From assembly GCF_021026335.1 (NCBI RefSeq), contig NZ_JAJNCY010000011.1:91706-155705 (forward strand): DNA of 64,000 bases, given 5' to 3'. The first letter of the stretch is position 1, and each line of letters starts with the position of its first letter. The notes under the pieces were generated by a model. The model made no database searches. It had not been told where the DNA came from and was given only the letters and a program-made list of their open reading frames with translations. A program made the translations under genes and the position numbers. Positions 54,649 to 64,000 of the stretch are shown here, piece by piece. The DNA comes from Rhizobium sp. C1 (GTDB lineage Bacteria > Pseudomonadota > Alphaproteobacteria > Rhizobiales > Rhizobiaceae).

Positions 54649-57600
54649 TCAGGGCCGCCTGAGATCCAGCGTCATCGGGAATTCCGGATGCGGCGGATCG
54701 GCCCTGAAAAGCCACAAGCCTCCGGTATGCCCCGATGGCAGGAAGCGCGCAAGGCGTCTGGCCTCCGCCTCATTGCCATTCACAGGGAATGTATCGTAGC
54801 TGCGACCGCCGGGATGGGCGACATGATAGACGCAACCGCCCAGCGATCGGCTGGACCACGTGTCGTATATGTCAAAGGTCAGCGGCGCATTGACCGGCAG
54901 GACCGGGTGGATGCCCGACGCCGGATGCCATGCCTTGAAGCGCACGCCGGCGACCGAGGTGCCGCGCTGATCGGTCTCCTTCAGCGGCACCAGCCGCCCG
55001 TTGCAGGTTACCTGATAGCGCTCGGGGTTCGCCGTCTCGAACTTCACCTGAAGCCGCTCGACGGAACTGTCGACATAGCGCACCGTGCCACCAATCGCCC
55101 CTTGCTCTCCCGTCACATGCCATGGCTCCAGCGCCTGACGGACCTCCAGCTTGTTGCCCTCGTATTCGACTTCCCCGCAGAACGGGAAGCGGAACTCGAG
55201 CTGGGCCGCGAACCATTCCGGCCGGAACTCGAAGCCATTGGCCTTGAGATCCGCCAGCACATCGAGAAAGTCCTTCCAGACGTAATAGGGCAGCATGAAC
55301 CGGTCGGCGAGCGACGTTCCCCAGCGCACGAAATTGCCCTCGATCGGGTTCTTCCAGAAGCGCGCGATCAGCGCCCGGACAAGCAGCTGCTGGGCAAGGC
55401 TCATGCGCGCATTCGGCGGCATTTCAAAGCCGCGGAATTCGACGAGGCCCAGGCGGCCCGTCGGCCCGTCGGGCGAGAACATCTTGTCGATGCAGATTTC
55501 CGAGCGATGCGTGTTGCCGGTCGAATCGGTCAGCAGATTGCGGAACAGCCGGTCGACCAGCCAGGGCAGCGGCGGCAGGCCCTTGCCGGGCAGCGGCACC
55601 TGGGCGAGCGCGATTTCCAGCTCATAGAGCGCATCATGCCGCGCCTCGTCGATGCGCGGTGCCTGGCTCGTCGGCCCGATGAAGAGGCCGGAGAACAGAT
55701 AGGAAAGCGAAGGATGGCGCTGCCAGTGCAGCACGAGGCTCTTCAACAGGTCGGGCCGGCGCAGGAACGGGCTGTCATTGGGGTTCGCGCCCCCGACGAC
55801 GACATGGTTGCCGCCGCCCGTGCCGGTATGGCGGCCGTCGATCATGAACTTGTCGGCCCCGAGACGCGACTGTCGCGCCTCCTCATAAAGCGCCGTGGTG
55901 ATCTCGACGCAATCCTTCCAGTTATTGGCCGGATGCACGTTCACCTCGATGACACCCGGATCTGGCGTCACCTTCATGACGTTCAGCCGCTCGTCATGCG
56001 GCGGCGAATAGCCCTCGATATGGATCGGCATATTCAGATGCGACGCCGCCCGCTCGGCAGAGGCGATGAGGTCGAGATAATCTTCGAGCGTTTCGGTCGG
56101 CGGCATGAAGACGCAGAGGCGTCCGTCGCGCGGTTCGATGGAGATGGCGGTGCGCACGCGCCCTTCGATTTCCGAGAGCGCCTGCTGCTGGATCGGCGTC
56201 GTCGCCTGATCCGGCTGCAGCGAATGTTCCGGCATCAGCCGGCCCTTGTCCTGCCGGTAGTCCGGCAATGGCGGACGCGCCACGGAGGGGTCGGTCGGGA
56301 CAATATAGGGAAATTGCGAGGCCGGGATATAGACCAGCGAGCCGAGCGGCAGTCGGAAGCCGATGGGCGAATCGCCCGGAATGAGGAAGAGGCGTCCGCG
56401 CCGCGTGCTCCACTTTTCCGAAATCCAGGTGCGTCCGGAAGCGCGCGAATTCCACGCCTGCACTGGCAGGACGTAGCCCGTCGGCTTGGTCAGACCGCGT
56501 TCGAAGACGCGGGCGATGCGGCTGCGGTCTTCCGGATTTTCCAGCTTCGAATTCGACGGATCGACATTCTCCGGAAGGTTCGCCTCCTTGATCAGCCATT
56601 CGGCCGTGTCCTCGAAGGCGGGCGTCGCGAATTCCGGCTTCACGTCGAGCTCGATGGCGAGCGCTGCGGCAAACTTGCCGGCATCCTCGTGGGTGACCTT
56701 GTAGTCCTTCGCCTCCGCCGCAATCAGGTCCGGCTGATTCCAGACCGGCAGTCCGTCCTTGCGCCAGTAGAGCGAGAAGGTCCAGCGCGGCAGGCTTTCG
56801 CCCGGATACCACTTGCCCTGCCCGTAATGCAGGAAACCGCCGGGCGCGAAACGCTCCCGCAGCTTGCGGATCAGCACATCGGCGCGGTCGCGCTTCTGCG
56901 GACCGACGGCCGCCGTATTCCACTCATCCGACTGGAAGTCGTCGATGGAAACGAACGTCGGCTCGCCACCCATGGTGAGGCGTACATCGGCCTGGTCGAG
57001 ATAGGCATCGACCTTTTCGCCAAGCGCGTTCAGCGCATCCCAGCTTTCATCCGAGAAGGGCTTGGTGATACGCGGATGCTCGGCAACGCGCATGACCTTC
57101 ATGTCGAAGTCGAACTCGGTCTTTGCCTCGCCGAAATAGCCGCCGGAGATCGGCGCGGCATTCTTGTAGTGCGGCGTAGCGGCGAGCGGAATATGGCTTT
57201 CCCCGGCGAGCAGTCCGGAAGTCGGATCGAGCCCAACCCAGCCGGCGCCGGGAATATAGACCTCCGCCCAGGCATGCAGGTCGGTGAAGTCGACATCCGT
57301 GCCCGACGGTCCGTCGAGCGCTTTGAGGTCTGGCGTCAGCTGGATCAGATAGCCCGAGACGAAGCGGGCGGCAAAGCCGAGATGCCGAAGGATCTGCACT
57401 AGCAGCCAGCTCGAATCGCGGCAGGAGCCCTTGGCGAGCTTCAGCGTCTCTTCCGGCGTCTGCACGCCGGGTTCCATGCGGATCGTATATTCCGTCCGGC
57501 CCTGCAGCATCGCATTGATGCCGACCACCATGTCGACAGTGCGCTGCTTCTTGCGATCGATGCCCTTCAGAAGCTCCCTGAGCAGCGGCCCCGCCGGCTC

Positions 57601-57960
57601 GGGCTTCATGTAGATGGAAAGGTCTTCCTTCAGGTCCTCCGGATAGTCGAAGGGATAGTGCTCGGCCTGTTCCTCGACGAAGAAGTCGAACGGGTTGTAG
57701 ACCGTCATGTCGGCAACGAGATCGACCTCGATCTTCAGCTCCGTCACCGGCTCCGGAAACACGAAGCGGGCGAGATAGTTGCCGTAAGGGTCCTGCTGCA
57801 GATTGACGAAGTGATTTTCCGGCGTGACCTTCAGCGAATGACTGATCACCTTGGTCTTCGAATGCGAGGCCGGTTTGAGCCGGATGATCTGCGGCCCCAG
57901 GATGATGGGCTTGTCGTATTTGTAATGGGTCAGGTGATAGATACTGGCTTTAATCGACAT
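54649..57960 (-). CDS. Transglutaminase domain fused to DUF2126 putative amidoligase
   Basis: A 1103-residue cytoplasmic protein. Residues 1-90 are Transglut_N. The transglutaminase core has Cys180 (KGSCRDSSW), His229 (DLHAWAEVY) and Asp245 (GLDPTSG). The region from about 300 to the C-terminus is DUF2126, classed as a putative glutamine-synthetase-like amidoligase ([75 protein letters not shown] in blocks). The G-T-G-G-G-N-H loop looks like a nucleotide or metal site. It is the first gene of the operon with ATP-grasp/alpha-E and transglutaminase genes, pointing to a peptide-ligating or peptide-trimming pathway of unknown product. Confidence 0.92.
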   Translation of the reverse strand: MSIKASIYHLTHYKYDKPIILGPQIIRLKPASHSKTKVISHSLKVTPENHFVNLQQDPYGNYLARFVFPEPVTELKIEVDLVADMTVYNPFDFFVEEQAEHYPFDYPEDLKEDLSIYMKPEPAGPLLRELLKGIDRKKQRTVDMVVGINAMLQGRTEYTIRMEPGVQTPEETLKLAKGSCRDSSWLLVQILRHLGFAARFVSGYLIQLTPDLKALDGPSGTDVDFTDLHAWAEVYIPGAGWVGLDPTSGLLAGESHIPLAATPHYKNAAPISGGYFGEAKTEFDFDMKVMRVAEHPRITKPFSDESWDALNALGEKVDAYLDQADVRLTMGGEPTFVSIDDFQSDEWNTAAVGPQKRDRADVLIRKLRERFAPGGFLHYGQGKWYPGESLPRWTFSLYWRKDGLPVWNQPDLIAAEAKDYKVTHEDAGKFAAALAIELDVKPEFATPAFEDTAEWLIKEANLPENVDPSNSKLENPEDRSRIARVFERGLTKPTGYVLPVQAWNSRASGRTWISEKWSTRRGRLFLIPGDSPIGFRLPLGSLVYIPASQFPYIVPTDPSVARPPLPDYRQDKGRLMPEHSLQPDQATTPIQQQALSEIEGRVRTAISIEPRDGRLCVFMPPTETLEDYLDLIASAERAASHLNMPIHIEGYSPPHDERLNVMKVTPDPGVIEVNVHPANNWKDCVEITTALYEEARQSRLGADKFMIDGRHTGTGGGNHVVVGGANPNDSPFLRRPDLLKSLVLHWQRHPSLSYLFSGLFIGPTSQAPRIDEARHDALYELEIALAQVPLPGKGLPPLPWLVDRLFRNLLTDSTGNTHRSEICIDKMFSPDGPTGRLGLVEFRGFEMPPNARMSLAQQLLVRALIARFWKNPIEGNFVRWGTSLADRFMLPYYVWKDFLDVLADLKANGFEFRPEWFAAQLEFRFPFCGEVEYEGNKLEVRQALEPWHVTGEQGAIGGTVRYVDSSVERLQVKFETANPERYQVTCNGRLVPLKETDQRGTSVAGVRFKAWHPASGIHPVLPVNAPLTFDIYDTWSSRSLGGCVYHVAHPGGRSYDTFPVNGNEAEARRLARFLPSGHTGGLWLFRADPPHPEFPMTLDLRRP

Positions 57961-58270
57961 TGGCCCTCATCGCGCCGGAACAAACAATTGCCAAATCTTT
58001 AATCACGCCACCGATTTGTGCAATGGGGAATGTGCATTCGCCGTTCGAAGTCGCAAACGGGCCACCCCCTGACGCGATTGTGTCACATGACTGTTACAAC
58101 CGGAAACGCCGGGTTTTCGGGCTTCATTAACAACATATCGATATAAATTTTAACCAATGCTTCTCGACTGACCGTTCGGACAAGACCTGCTCCGGCACAC
58201 TCGAGCGAATATTTGTCACGTGGCCGGGCACCACCACCCTTCCCGCCACAGAACCTTGAAATGAGGCTTC
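57961..58270. other. Divergent intergenic region between the DUF2126 operon and the chemoreceptor
   Basis: The 310 bases carry no supported gene. The half next to the chemoreceptor contains an AT-rich patch (CGATATAAATTTTAACC near 58139-58155) likely to be promoter DNA, but no confident hexamer pair or operator was assigned. Confidence 0.55.
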
Positions 58271-60601
58271 ATGTTCGGTTTCATCAAACGCTCCATCGCA
58301 GCCAAGCTCATCCTGGTCACCGCGGCCACGATCACGCTGCTCCTGGCGCTCTCCAATTACGTGCTGATCTCTCAGACGAACGACCGGGTTCGAAATCTGG
58401 TCATGAAGCAGGCCGGCAGCGAGGCCGGCGGCATCGCCAAGGATATCGCCGCCGATGTCGGCGAACTCTCCAGCGCCGCCCGCACCATGGCCGGCGTCAT
58501 TGGCCACACGCATGCCGGCGGCCTTCTCGACCGCAAGGGCACGATCGACATCCTGCGCGCCAATCTGGAGCAGAACCCCTTCGCCTTCGGAAGCTGGTTT
58601 GCCGAAGCCTCCAATGCCTTCGACGGCAAGCAGGAGGAGATGAAGGGCAAGGAAGATTTCGGCGGCAACAAGACAGGCCAGTTCTCGCCCTACTGGTCGA
58701 AGAACAAAACCGGCGATATCCAGTTCAGCACCTTCAACGTCGACTATACCAAGGAATGGTACGCTCTGGCGGCCAAGAGCATGAAGGGCGCCATCACCAA
58801 GCCCTATCTGGCCGAAGGCACGGACGTACCCACCGTCATGAGCTCGATTGCCTATCCGGTCGTTTCAAGCGGCAAGCTGATCGGCGTCTCGGGCGTGGAC
58901 ATTTCGCTGGCGTCGCTCTCGACCCGCCTCTCCGCGCTGCGTCCCTTCGAAACGGGCCGCGTCATGCTCGTCTCGCAGGACGGCAAGTGGCTCGTCGGCC
59001 CCGATGCCAAAGCCATGATGAAGGACTATGACGGCTTGGCGCCGGAGAAGATCAAAGCCGCCATCGCCGACAAGACGACATCCGAGCTTGATGGCATCAC
59101 CGGCAAAGACGGCGCGCAGTTCGACCGCCTCGTCTATCCCTTCGACCTGCCGGGCCTGAACGCCCGCTGGGTCGTCCTCGTCGATATCCCCACGTCCGTC
59201 GTGGCTGCACAGGTTCGCGAACAGACCATGCTCATGGTCGCCGGCGGCTTCGTCGTACTGCTCGCCGTCATCATCGGCCTCTATCTTTCCGTCCGTAGTC
59301 TCGTCCAGCGCCCGATCGACGGCCTTGTCGCCGACGTTCAGCGTCTGAGCCGCGGCCAGTATGACAAGCCTGTCGCCGGCCAGGACAGCGAAGACGAGAC
59401 GGGTTCCGTAGCCGCAGCCCTCGAAGGCTTCCGCCACAAGCTTGCCGACACGGTCCGCCTCGAAGCAGCCGCCGAAGAACAGCGCAACGCGGCCGATGCC
59501 GCACGCCGCCAGAACGAGCAGGAACGCCTCGCCAATGCGGCCCTCCAGCAGCAGGTCGTGACGCATCTGGGCCAGGGCCTCTCGGAACTCTCTTCCGGCA
59601 ACCTCACCTATCGCCTGCCGGCCAACTTCCCGGCCGAATATGGTCAGTTGAAGATTGACTTCGATTCGGCACTTGCCAGCCTCGAGGAAACCATCCAGAC
59701 GCTCCACCACTCTGTGCGCAACATCAGCGGTGGCGCCGGCGAAATCTCCAGCGCATCCGCCGATCTGTCGCTGCGCACCGAGAAGCAGGCCGCAAGCCTT
59801 GAAGAGACGGCAGCAGCGCTCGACGAGCTGACAACGCAGGTCAATTCCAGCGCCGACAATGCCGGCCGCGCAGCAAGCTCCGTTCAGACGGCGAACTCTA
59901 ATGCCGAGAAGTCCGGCGAGATCGTCCACAAGGCGATTTCGGCGATGCACGGCATCGAGCAGTCCTCGCAAGAGGTCAACCGCATCATCAGCGTGATCGA
60001 CGAGATCGCCTTCCAGACAAACCTTCTCGCCCTGAACGCCGGCGTGGAAGCTGCCCGTGCGGGTGAAGCCGGCAAGGGCTTTGCCGTCGTTGCACAGGAA
60101 GTCCGCGAACTCGCCCAGCGCTCGGCCACAGCCGCCAAGGAAATCAAGACGCTGATCAATGCTTCGGAAGCTCAGGTCAGCGAAGGCGTCGGCCTCGTCA
60201 ACAAGGCCGGCGACGCATTGGCCAGCATCGCGACACAGGTTCTTCAGATCAACGGCCTGATTCACCAGATCTCGTCCTCTTCGACCGAGCAGGCCGTGGG
60301 CCTCCGCGAGATCAACTCTGCCGTCAATCAGATGGACCAGGTGACCCAGCAGAACGCCGCCATGGTGGAACAGGCAACCGCCGCCAGCGCCGCGCTGAAT
60401 ACGGAAGCCGGTGTGCTGATGGAGCTTGTCAACCGCTTCCGCACCGGCGCATCGTCCAGCGCGCTTTCGGCCTCGGCATCGCGCGAGTATGGCCAGCAGC
60501 CCGTCCGGCACTCGCAGAGCCGCGCCGCCGCGCCGGCCCGCAAGATGCCCGCCGTTTCCGGCAACAACGCGCTGGCTTCGCGGGACTGGGAAGAATTCTG
60601 A
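58271..60601 (+). CDS. Methyl-accepting chemotaxis protein with dCache-type sensor
   Basis: A 776-residue chemoreceptor. Membrane helix 1 is at about residues 10-30. A large periplasmic dCache sensor spans about 35-310 ([49 protein letters not shown], in blocks). Helix 2 is near 320-342, then HAMP segments, then the methyl-accepting signalling domain with the hairpin tip [37 protein letters not shown]. The C-terminus RDWEEF fits the W-E-x-F tether that binds the CheR methyltransferase. dCache domains usually bind amino acids, carboxylates or amines directly; the ligand here is unknown. Confidence 0.95.
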   Translation: MFGFIKRSIAAKLILVTAATITLLLALSNYVLISQTNDRVRNLVMKQAGSEAGGIAKDIAADVGELSSAARTMAGVIGHTHAGGLLDRKGTIDILRANLEQNPFAFGSWFAEASNAFDGKQEEMKGKEDFGGNKTGQFSPYWSKNKTGDIQFSTFNVDYTKEWYALAAKSMKGAITKPYLAEGTDVPTVMSSIAYPVVSSGKLIGVSGVDISLASLSTRLSALRPFETGRVMLVSQDGKWLVGPDAKAMMKDYDGLAPEKIKAAIADKTTSELDGITGKDGAQFDRLVYPFDLPGLNARWVVLVDIPTSVVAAQVREQTMLMVAGGFVVLLAVIIGLYLSVRSLVQRPIDGLVADVQRLSRGQYDKPVAGQDSEDETGSVAAALEGFRHKLADTVRLEAAAEEQRNAADAARRQNEQERLANAALQQQVVTHLGQGLSELSSGNLTYRLPANFPAEYGQLKIDFDSALASLEETIQTLHHSVRNISGGAGEISSASADLSLRTEKQAASLEETAAALDELTTQVNSSADNAGRAASSVQTANSNAEKSGEIVHKAISAMHGIEQSSQEVNRIISVIDEIAFQTNLLALNAGVEAARAGEAGKGFAVVAQEVRELAQRSATAAKEIKTLINASEAQVSEGVGLVNKAGDALASIATQVLQINGLIHQISSSSTEQAVGLREINSAVNQMDQVTQQNAAMVEQATAASAALNTEAGVLMELVNRFRTGASSSALSASASREYGQQPVRHSQSRAAAPARKMPAVSGNNALASRDWEEF

Positions 60602-60637
60602 TCCGCTATCAAGGATTACGAGATCGAACAAACAAGG

Positions 60638-60665
60638 CGGCGCCCTCAGGGGCGCCGTTCTTTTT
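60638..60665 (+). terminator. Intrinsic terminator of the chemoreceptor gene
   Basis: CGGCGCC-CTCAGG-GGCGCCG stem followed by TTCTTTTT, 37 bases after the stop codon. Confidence 0.9.
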
Positions 60666-60674
60666 GCAGGTGCG

Positions 60675-61958
60675 TCACTTGTCCGTCAGCGTCTTCAGGA
60701 AGGCGACGAGATCGGCAATGTCCTGATCATTGAGCGCCGGCTTGTCGCCCGCCTTGCGGTTGAAGGGCGGATCGATGACATCGATATTTCCGCGATACTC
60801 CATCGGCATGTCGTCGTAAGCCAGAACGGCACCATCGCCAGCCTTCGGATAGAAGCGCGCCGGGTTGGTATTGCGCTCCGCATAGAAGTGCATGACATCT
60901 TCGAGCGAATGGAACACACCATTGTGGAAGAAGACGCCGCGCGACGCCGCATTGCGCAGGCTCGGCGTCTTGAAGAGCCCGCAATTTTCCTTCTGCTTCG
61001 CATAATCGTCATCGCGCATCGGCCCGCAGATGCCGAGATCGAAATACTTCGGATCGGCATTGGCCGGGATCGCGCTATTGCGCGGTGCGCCGAGCGCCTC
61101 ATACTGGAAGTCGGTGAAGAGCGGCGGCGTGCCGTCCGCTGCCGGCTTGTTCGGATGGCAGTCGGCGCAATTGCCCCTGTTGCGATCCTCATAGACCTTG
61201 AGGCCGCGCATTTCCTGCTCGCTGAGCGTCGCCTTGCCGGCGAGATAGTCGTCGTAGCGGCTGTTGAACGGGTGGAAGACCGGGTCCTCGATCTGATAGC
61301 GGGCAATGGCGAAGCCCGCCTCGCCGACCAGCGCCTGCGGGTCGTCCAGCACGTTGCGGCCCGCCAGCTGCGCGATGCGATCGCCATAGCCCTTGCGCAC
61401 CTTCTCGGCCAGCGTGGCGATATCCGGATTGGCCATCTCGAAGGGCGACATCAGCGGCCCCAGCGCCTGATCCTGAAGCGTATCGACCCGCCCGTCCCAG
61501 AACATGCCGCCACGCGGCACCATGTTGGCGGCGTTGTCCGTTCCGCTCTTGCCCGTCGCCGGCGGCGCAGCCCCCAATGGGCCGGCCGGACCGCCACTCA
61601 CCGCCCCGTTGGCCGCCGCCATCGGCGTCGCATCGCCCGCCTCGCTCGCCTCGTCCGCCGGCCCCACCGAGAAGGTCGGCGTGAAGGAGCGATAGGTGAG
61701 CGAGGGCGTGGCGCGAATGCCGGGCTCGCTGAGATAGGGGCCGCCGATCTGCACGGCCTGATCGTTGGCCGGCGCGAAGTGATGCGCCGGGTCGTGGCAG
61801 GTGGCGCAGGACATGGCCCCGCTGCCCGAGAGGCTGCGGTCGAAGAACATGTCCTTGCCGAGTTGCGCCATCGCGCTCAACTGCACTGGCTGTGCAGAGG
61901 CCCCAGCCGCCGCAAGCATCACGCCTGCGGCAGCAAGGATCGATAGATGCGTTCGCAT
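60675..61958 (-). CDS. Di-heme cytochrome c peroxidase family protein (MauG/CcpA-like)
   Basis: A 427-residue periplasmic protein with a signal peptide (ILAAAGVMLAAAGASAQ) and two c-heme motifs, CATCH near residue 51 and CADCH near 239. FWDGRVDTLQDQALGPLMSPFEM and KTPSLRNAASRGVFFHNGVFHSLEDVMHFY are family hallmarks of bacterial di-heme peroxidases. These use hydrogen peroxide or perform post-translational oxidations. Between heme site 1 and the FWDGR block there is an Ala/Gly/Pro-rich insert at about residues 98-148. Its start codon overlaps the phosphoesterase stop by one base, so the two are produced together. Confidence 0.9.
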   Translation of the reverse strand: MRTHLSILAAAGVMLAAAGASAQPVQLSAMAQLGKDMFFDRSLSGSGAMSCATCHDPAHHFAPANDQAVQIGGPYLSEPGIRATPSLTYRSFTPTFSVGPADEASEAGDATPMAAANGAVSGGPAGPLGAAPPATGKSGTDNAANMVPRGGMFWDGRVDTLQDQALGPLMSPFEMANPDIATLAEKVRKGYGDRIAQLAGRNVLDDPQALVGEAGFAIARYQIEDPVFHPFNSRYDDYLAGKATLSEQEMRGLKVYEDRNRGNCADCHPNKPAADGTPPLFTDFQYEALGAPRNSAIPANADPKYFDLGICGPMRDDDYAKQKENCGLFKTPSLRNAASRGVFFHNGVFHSLEDVMHFYAERNTNPARFYPKAGDGAVLAYDDMPMEYRGNIDVIDPPFNRKAGDKPALNDQDIADLVAFLKTLTDK

Positions 61959-63586
61959 CAGCTCTTCTTTTCGCCCGTGGCCGGATCGAGCGTCAGCGTG
62001 GTGTTGGTGGCGTGCTGCCAGTCGAACATGCCGTCAATCGGATTGGCCTTGGCGTCGAAAGAGCCCTGTCCGATCCGCTTGCCGCCCAGCCAGTTGTCCT
62101 CGATGAAGCGCAGGATCGACGTCTGATCGGTCAGCGTGTGGTCGACATAGTTCGCCTTGGCGTAGGGCGAGATGACGAGCAGGGGCTGGCGCGTGCCATA
62201 TCCGCAACGGCCCTGCGCCGGCTTGCCGTCGATGCCGTCAAGCGGCGTGCCGGTGCCGCAGGCGGGACCGTTCAGCACGTCATAGCCCTTCACCGGAATG
62301 TCGGACGGATTGACGATCTTCATGGCATGGTCATACCAGCCGTCGGAGTCGTCATAAGCGATGACGATGGCCGTATCTTTCCAGTATTTCGACGCTTGCA
62401 GCTCGTTGACCGTGTTGACGATGAAGGTCTGCTCGTCGATCGGGTTGGAATAGCCCGCATGACCGTCCTGATAGGCGGCAGCCTTGAGGAAGGTCACGGC
62501 CGGCAGGTTGCCGTTCTTCAGCGCCGCCTCGTAATCCGTCAGGTCGTACTGGTGGTTCGCGCCGCCATCCTTCGACGTGCCGATGGCATCGACCGAAGAC
62601 GGACGCTTGTGGTCGAAATTGGCTGTCGACTTGTAATACTGGAACGGCTGGTGATGCGGGATATAGTCGTTGACCTTGACGCCCGTCACCGTCGCTGCCG
62701 TCGCCCGGCCGCAGCCCGTCGAGCCGTCGGCATTCTTGGCCGTCAGGTCGAAGCCGCCCTCGAAGAAGCCCCAGGTGATCCCGGCCTCGTTCATCAGGTC
62801 GCCGATATTCTTGCCGGCCATCAGCGCGGTCGGATATTTGGGGCTGGAACAGACGTCGCCGGTCGGGTCAAAGTCGGAAATGATCGTCCAGCCGCCATTG
62901 CCGTCCGGCACGATGCGGCCGCCGTCATAGGTGCCGTCCTTCTCCAGCTTGTAGCCCTCGGGCAGGATCGCGCCATTGGTCTGGCCGGAAACGAGGTTGA
63001 TCGCGCCGGGCGTCGAGGGACCGAAATTGGTCGAGAAGGAGTTGTCGCTCATGGCGTAGTGCTGGGCATAGTTCCACAGCGCCGTCACGGTGTTGCCGTC
63101 GTAATAGCCCATGACGAGACCCTTCGAGCCGAAGACGCCAGCCGCGCCCTTCGTGCCCTTGCCGGTATGGGCCGGGAAGAGGTCCATTTTGCCTTCGTTG
63201 AAGGCCGCCTGCTCGGCCGTATAGCCATGATCCTGGTCAGCGGTCGCGGCCTGCGAGCGGTCGAGACGGAAGGGCGCGGTGGCGTCAGCGCCGTTGCCGG
63301 GATTGGTCTTGTTCGGATTGTTGTCGAGAAGGCCGGCATGGGCCAGCGTGTCAATGTCGGTCGGCGTTTTTGCATCAGCCGTGAAGGCCGGCTCCCCAGC
63401 CGGGTTGGCAGCCTTCGGATAGGTGCCGAAATAATGGTCGAAGGAGACGTTTTCCTGGAAGATCACCACGAGATGCTTGATCGGCGTGGCGGTCTTCGCC
63501 TCGTCAGCATAGGCAAGCGGGCTCTGGACGGCGAGAAGGGCTGCTGCGCTGCAGGCCAGCAGCCGCCGGGTATTGAGAAGGGTCAT
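61958..63586 (-). CDS. Secreted phosphoesterase (acid phosphatase AcpA/phospholipase C family)
   Basis: A 542-residue exported enzyme of the PF04185 phosphoesterase family. It has a signal peptide LLACSAAALLAVQSPLAYA, then KHLVVIFQENVSFDHYFGTYP near residue 37 (metal-binding Glu-Asn and the D-H-Y-F-G motif) and the nucleophile region NFGPSTPGAINLVSGQTNG. FLKAAAYQDGHAGYSNPIDEQTFI and IVIAYDDSDGWYDH supply the late metal ligands. It would liberate phosphate from organic phosphates or phospholipids in the periplasm or outside the cell. ATG 63586 has an AAAGGAAAC site; a longer frame is unsupported. A PHO box lies 114 bases upstream. Confidence 0.9.
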   Translation of the reverse strand: MTLLNTRRLLACSAAALLAVQSPLAYADEAKTATPIKHLVVIFQENVSFDHYFGTYPKAANPAGEPAFTADAKTPTDIDTLAHAGLLDNNPNKTNPGNGADATAPFRLDRSQAATADQDHGYTAEQAAFNEGKMDLFPAHTGKGTKGAAGVFGSKGLVMGYYDGNTVTALWNYAQHYAMSDNSFSTNFGPSTPGAINLVSGQTNGAILPEGYKLEKDGTYDGGRIVPDGNGGWTIISDFDPTGDVCSSPKYPTALMAGKNIGDLMNEAGITWGFFEGGFDLTAKNADGSTGCGRATAATVTGVKVNDYIPHHQPFQYYKSTANFDHKRPSSVDAIGTSKDGGANHQYDLTDYEAALKNGNLPAVTFLKAAAYQDGHAGYSNPIDEQTFIVNTVNELQASKYWKDTAIVIAYDDSDGWYDHAMKIVNPSDIPVKGYDVLNGPACGTGTPLDGIDGKPAQGRCGYGTRQPLLVISPYAKANYVDHTLTDQTSILRFIEDNWLGGKRIGQGSFDAKANPIDGMFDWQHATNTTLTLDPATGEKKS

Positions 63587-63699
63587 CAGTGTTTCCTTTG
63601 CCATGATGGCGAACGGAAGCAGACCCGCCTCCGGGCCCATCCGTTCGGGACTAATCGATGCCGCCCCCTCGACGACGCTGCGAGTACTAGAACCGTCGC

Positions 63700-63717
63700 A
63701 CGACAGTTCTGTGACAG
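63700..63717 (-). promoter_or_regulatory. PHO box (PhoB binding site)
   Basis: On the minus strand CTGTCAC-AGAA-CTGTCGT: two CTGTCAN direct repeats, four bases apart, nearly matching the PhoB consensus of CTGTCAT direct repeats with a 4-base spacer. It is 114 bases ahead of the phosphoesterase start and points the same way, so phosphate starvation should induce the phosphoesterase/peroxidase pair. Confidence 0.85.
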
Positions 63718-63788
63718 TTTTCTGAACATATTCTTTGCCCCAACCCATGAGACATTCCGTCGCAGTTTGAGGAGGGTCCCTCCAGCCG

Positions 63789-63919
63789 ATCTCCCCCCTT
63801 GAGGGGGAGATGCCCGGCAGGGCAGAGGGGGGTATGGTGCGGCATATTCAGCGGTCATTCGCGTTCTTTCGTGTAGCCCCCCCTCTGTCAGCTTCGCTGA
63901 CATCTCCCCCTCAAGGGGA
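63789..63919. repeat. Inverted pair of the dispersed CCCCTTGAGGGGGAGATG repeat
   Basis: Left arm 63789-63832 (CCCCTTGAGGGGGAGATG head, GGCAGAGGGGGG tail) and right arm 63875-63919 (same ends in reverse, with a TGTCAGC/GCTGACA centre) face each other around 42 bases. This is a widespread intergenic palindromic element type in rhizobia. No open reading frame is inside. Confidence 0.8.
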
Positions 63920-63976
63920 CCGTTGCATAATGCGATGTCTTCGCGGCTGGGAGATTGTTAGACGTGCCTTATCGAG

Positions 63977-64000
63977 CCCGGCCTCTGTTTTGGCCGGGTT
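63977..64000 (+). terminator. Probable terminator cut by the window edge
   Basis: CCCGGCC-TCTGTTTT-GGCCGGG stem with TT starting the tail at the last bases of the window. The transcript it would end is not evident; the gene may lie beyond the edge on the minus strand. Confidence 0.5.

Noticed and set aside
54598..57402. 934-residue open frame antisense to the DUF2126 gene
   Set aside because: Very long but Arg/His/Gln-rich and motif-free; the opposite strand has intact transglutaminase and amidoligase motifs.

Overview
The window reads as a chromosomal segment of a member of the Rhizobiaceae (Rhizobium/Agrobacterium/Sinorhizobium relatives). The evidence is a GC-rich alphaproteobacterial coding style, a CpdR-type single-domain response regulator, an MmgR-like sRNA, a ROSE-type thermosensor ahead of a small heat-shock gene, a glycogen cluster in the order glgP-glgB-glgC-glgA-pgm, and a chemoreceptor ending in a rhizobial-type WE-x-F tail. 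It is mostly ordinary core and metabolic DNA. I see no prophage, insertion sequence, CRISPR array or rRNA.

Layout. 1-0.9 kb: the end of an HvfC/BufC-type gene and its DoxX-like membrane partner. 0.9-3.4 kb: Hsp20 gene with sigma-32-like promoter and ROSE hairpin, an alpha/beta hydrolase and a HisN-type phosphatase. 3.4-4.4 kb: a 1-kb gene-poor stretch with an MmgR-like sRNA, several inverted repeats and an 18-G tract. 4.4-10.6 kb: N-formylglutamate amidohydrolase, cpdR, tRNA-Val, hemolysin-III protein, SDR, WD40 protein and a His-rich CobW-family GTPase. 10.8-18.1 kb: OpgC-like acyltransferase, LysR, creatininase, MarR, LacI plus 2-hydroxyacid dehydrogenase, and a gamma-Glu-GABA hydrolase. 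18.3-23.5 kb: a TakP-like TRAP transporter whose binding protein is separated from its two membrane subunits by HAD and LysE genes. 23.7-30 kb: single-chain indolepyruvate ferredoxin oxidoreductase, two poorly characterised small genes in AT-richer DNA, a lone aa3-oxidase subunit IV, a TPR lipoprotein and rpsU. 30.2-35.3 kb: tetrameric sarcosine oxidase operon soxBDAG. 35.3-38.1 kb: VirC1/ParA-like ATPase, a small DUF1127-like gene, LysR and MaoC. 38.1-49.7 kb: glycogen cluster (glgX, a DUF302 gene, pgm, glgA, glgC, glgB, glgP). 49.9-51.1 kb: TadG-like von Willebrand protein. 51.3-58 kb: a three-gene operon of DUF2126 putative amidoligase fused to a transglutaminase, circularly permuted ATP-grasp fused to alpha-E, and a second transglutaminase. 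58.3-60.6 kb: chemoreceptor. 60.7-63.7 kb: secreted phosphoesterase and di-heme peroxidase, translationally coupled behind a PHO box. The right edge carries an inverted repeat.

How the parts work together. The glycogen genes form a complete synthesis and breakdown set (activation, elongation, branching, phosphorolysis, debranching, Glc-6-P/Glc-1-P exchange). The sox operon demethylates sarcosine into the folate pool. The TRAP genes probably import a keto or hydroxy acid. The least understood unit is the transglutaminase/ATP-grasp/alpha-E/DUF2126 operon, which by domain content is a peptide-bond-forming or peptide-modifying system of unknown substrate. The most informative regulatory elements are the SD-sequestering ROSE hairpin (1410-1427), the MmgR-like sRNA (3554-3632), a 16-bp-arm dyad overlapping the ribosome-binding site of the DUF302 gene (40610-40649) and the PHO box (63700-63717). 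All functional names rest on recognition of sequence motifs by eye; no database search was run.
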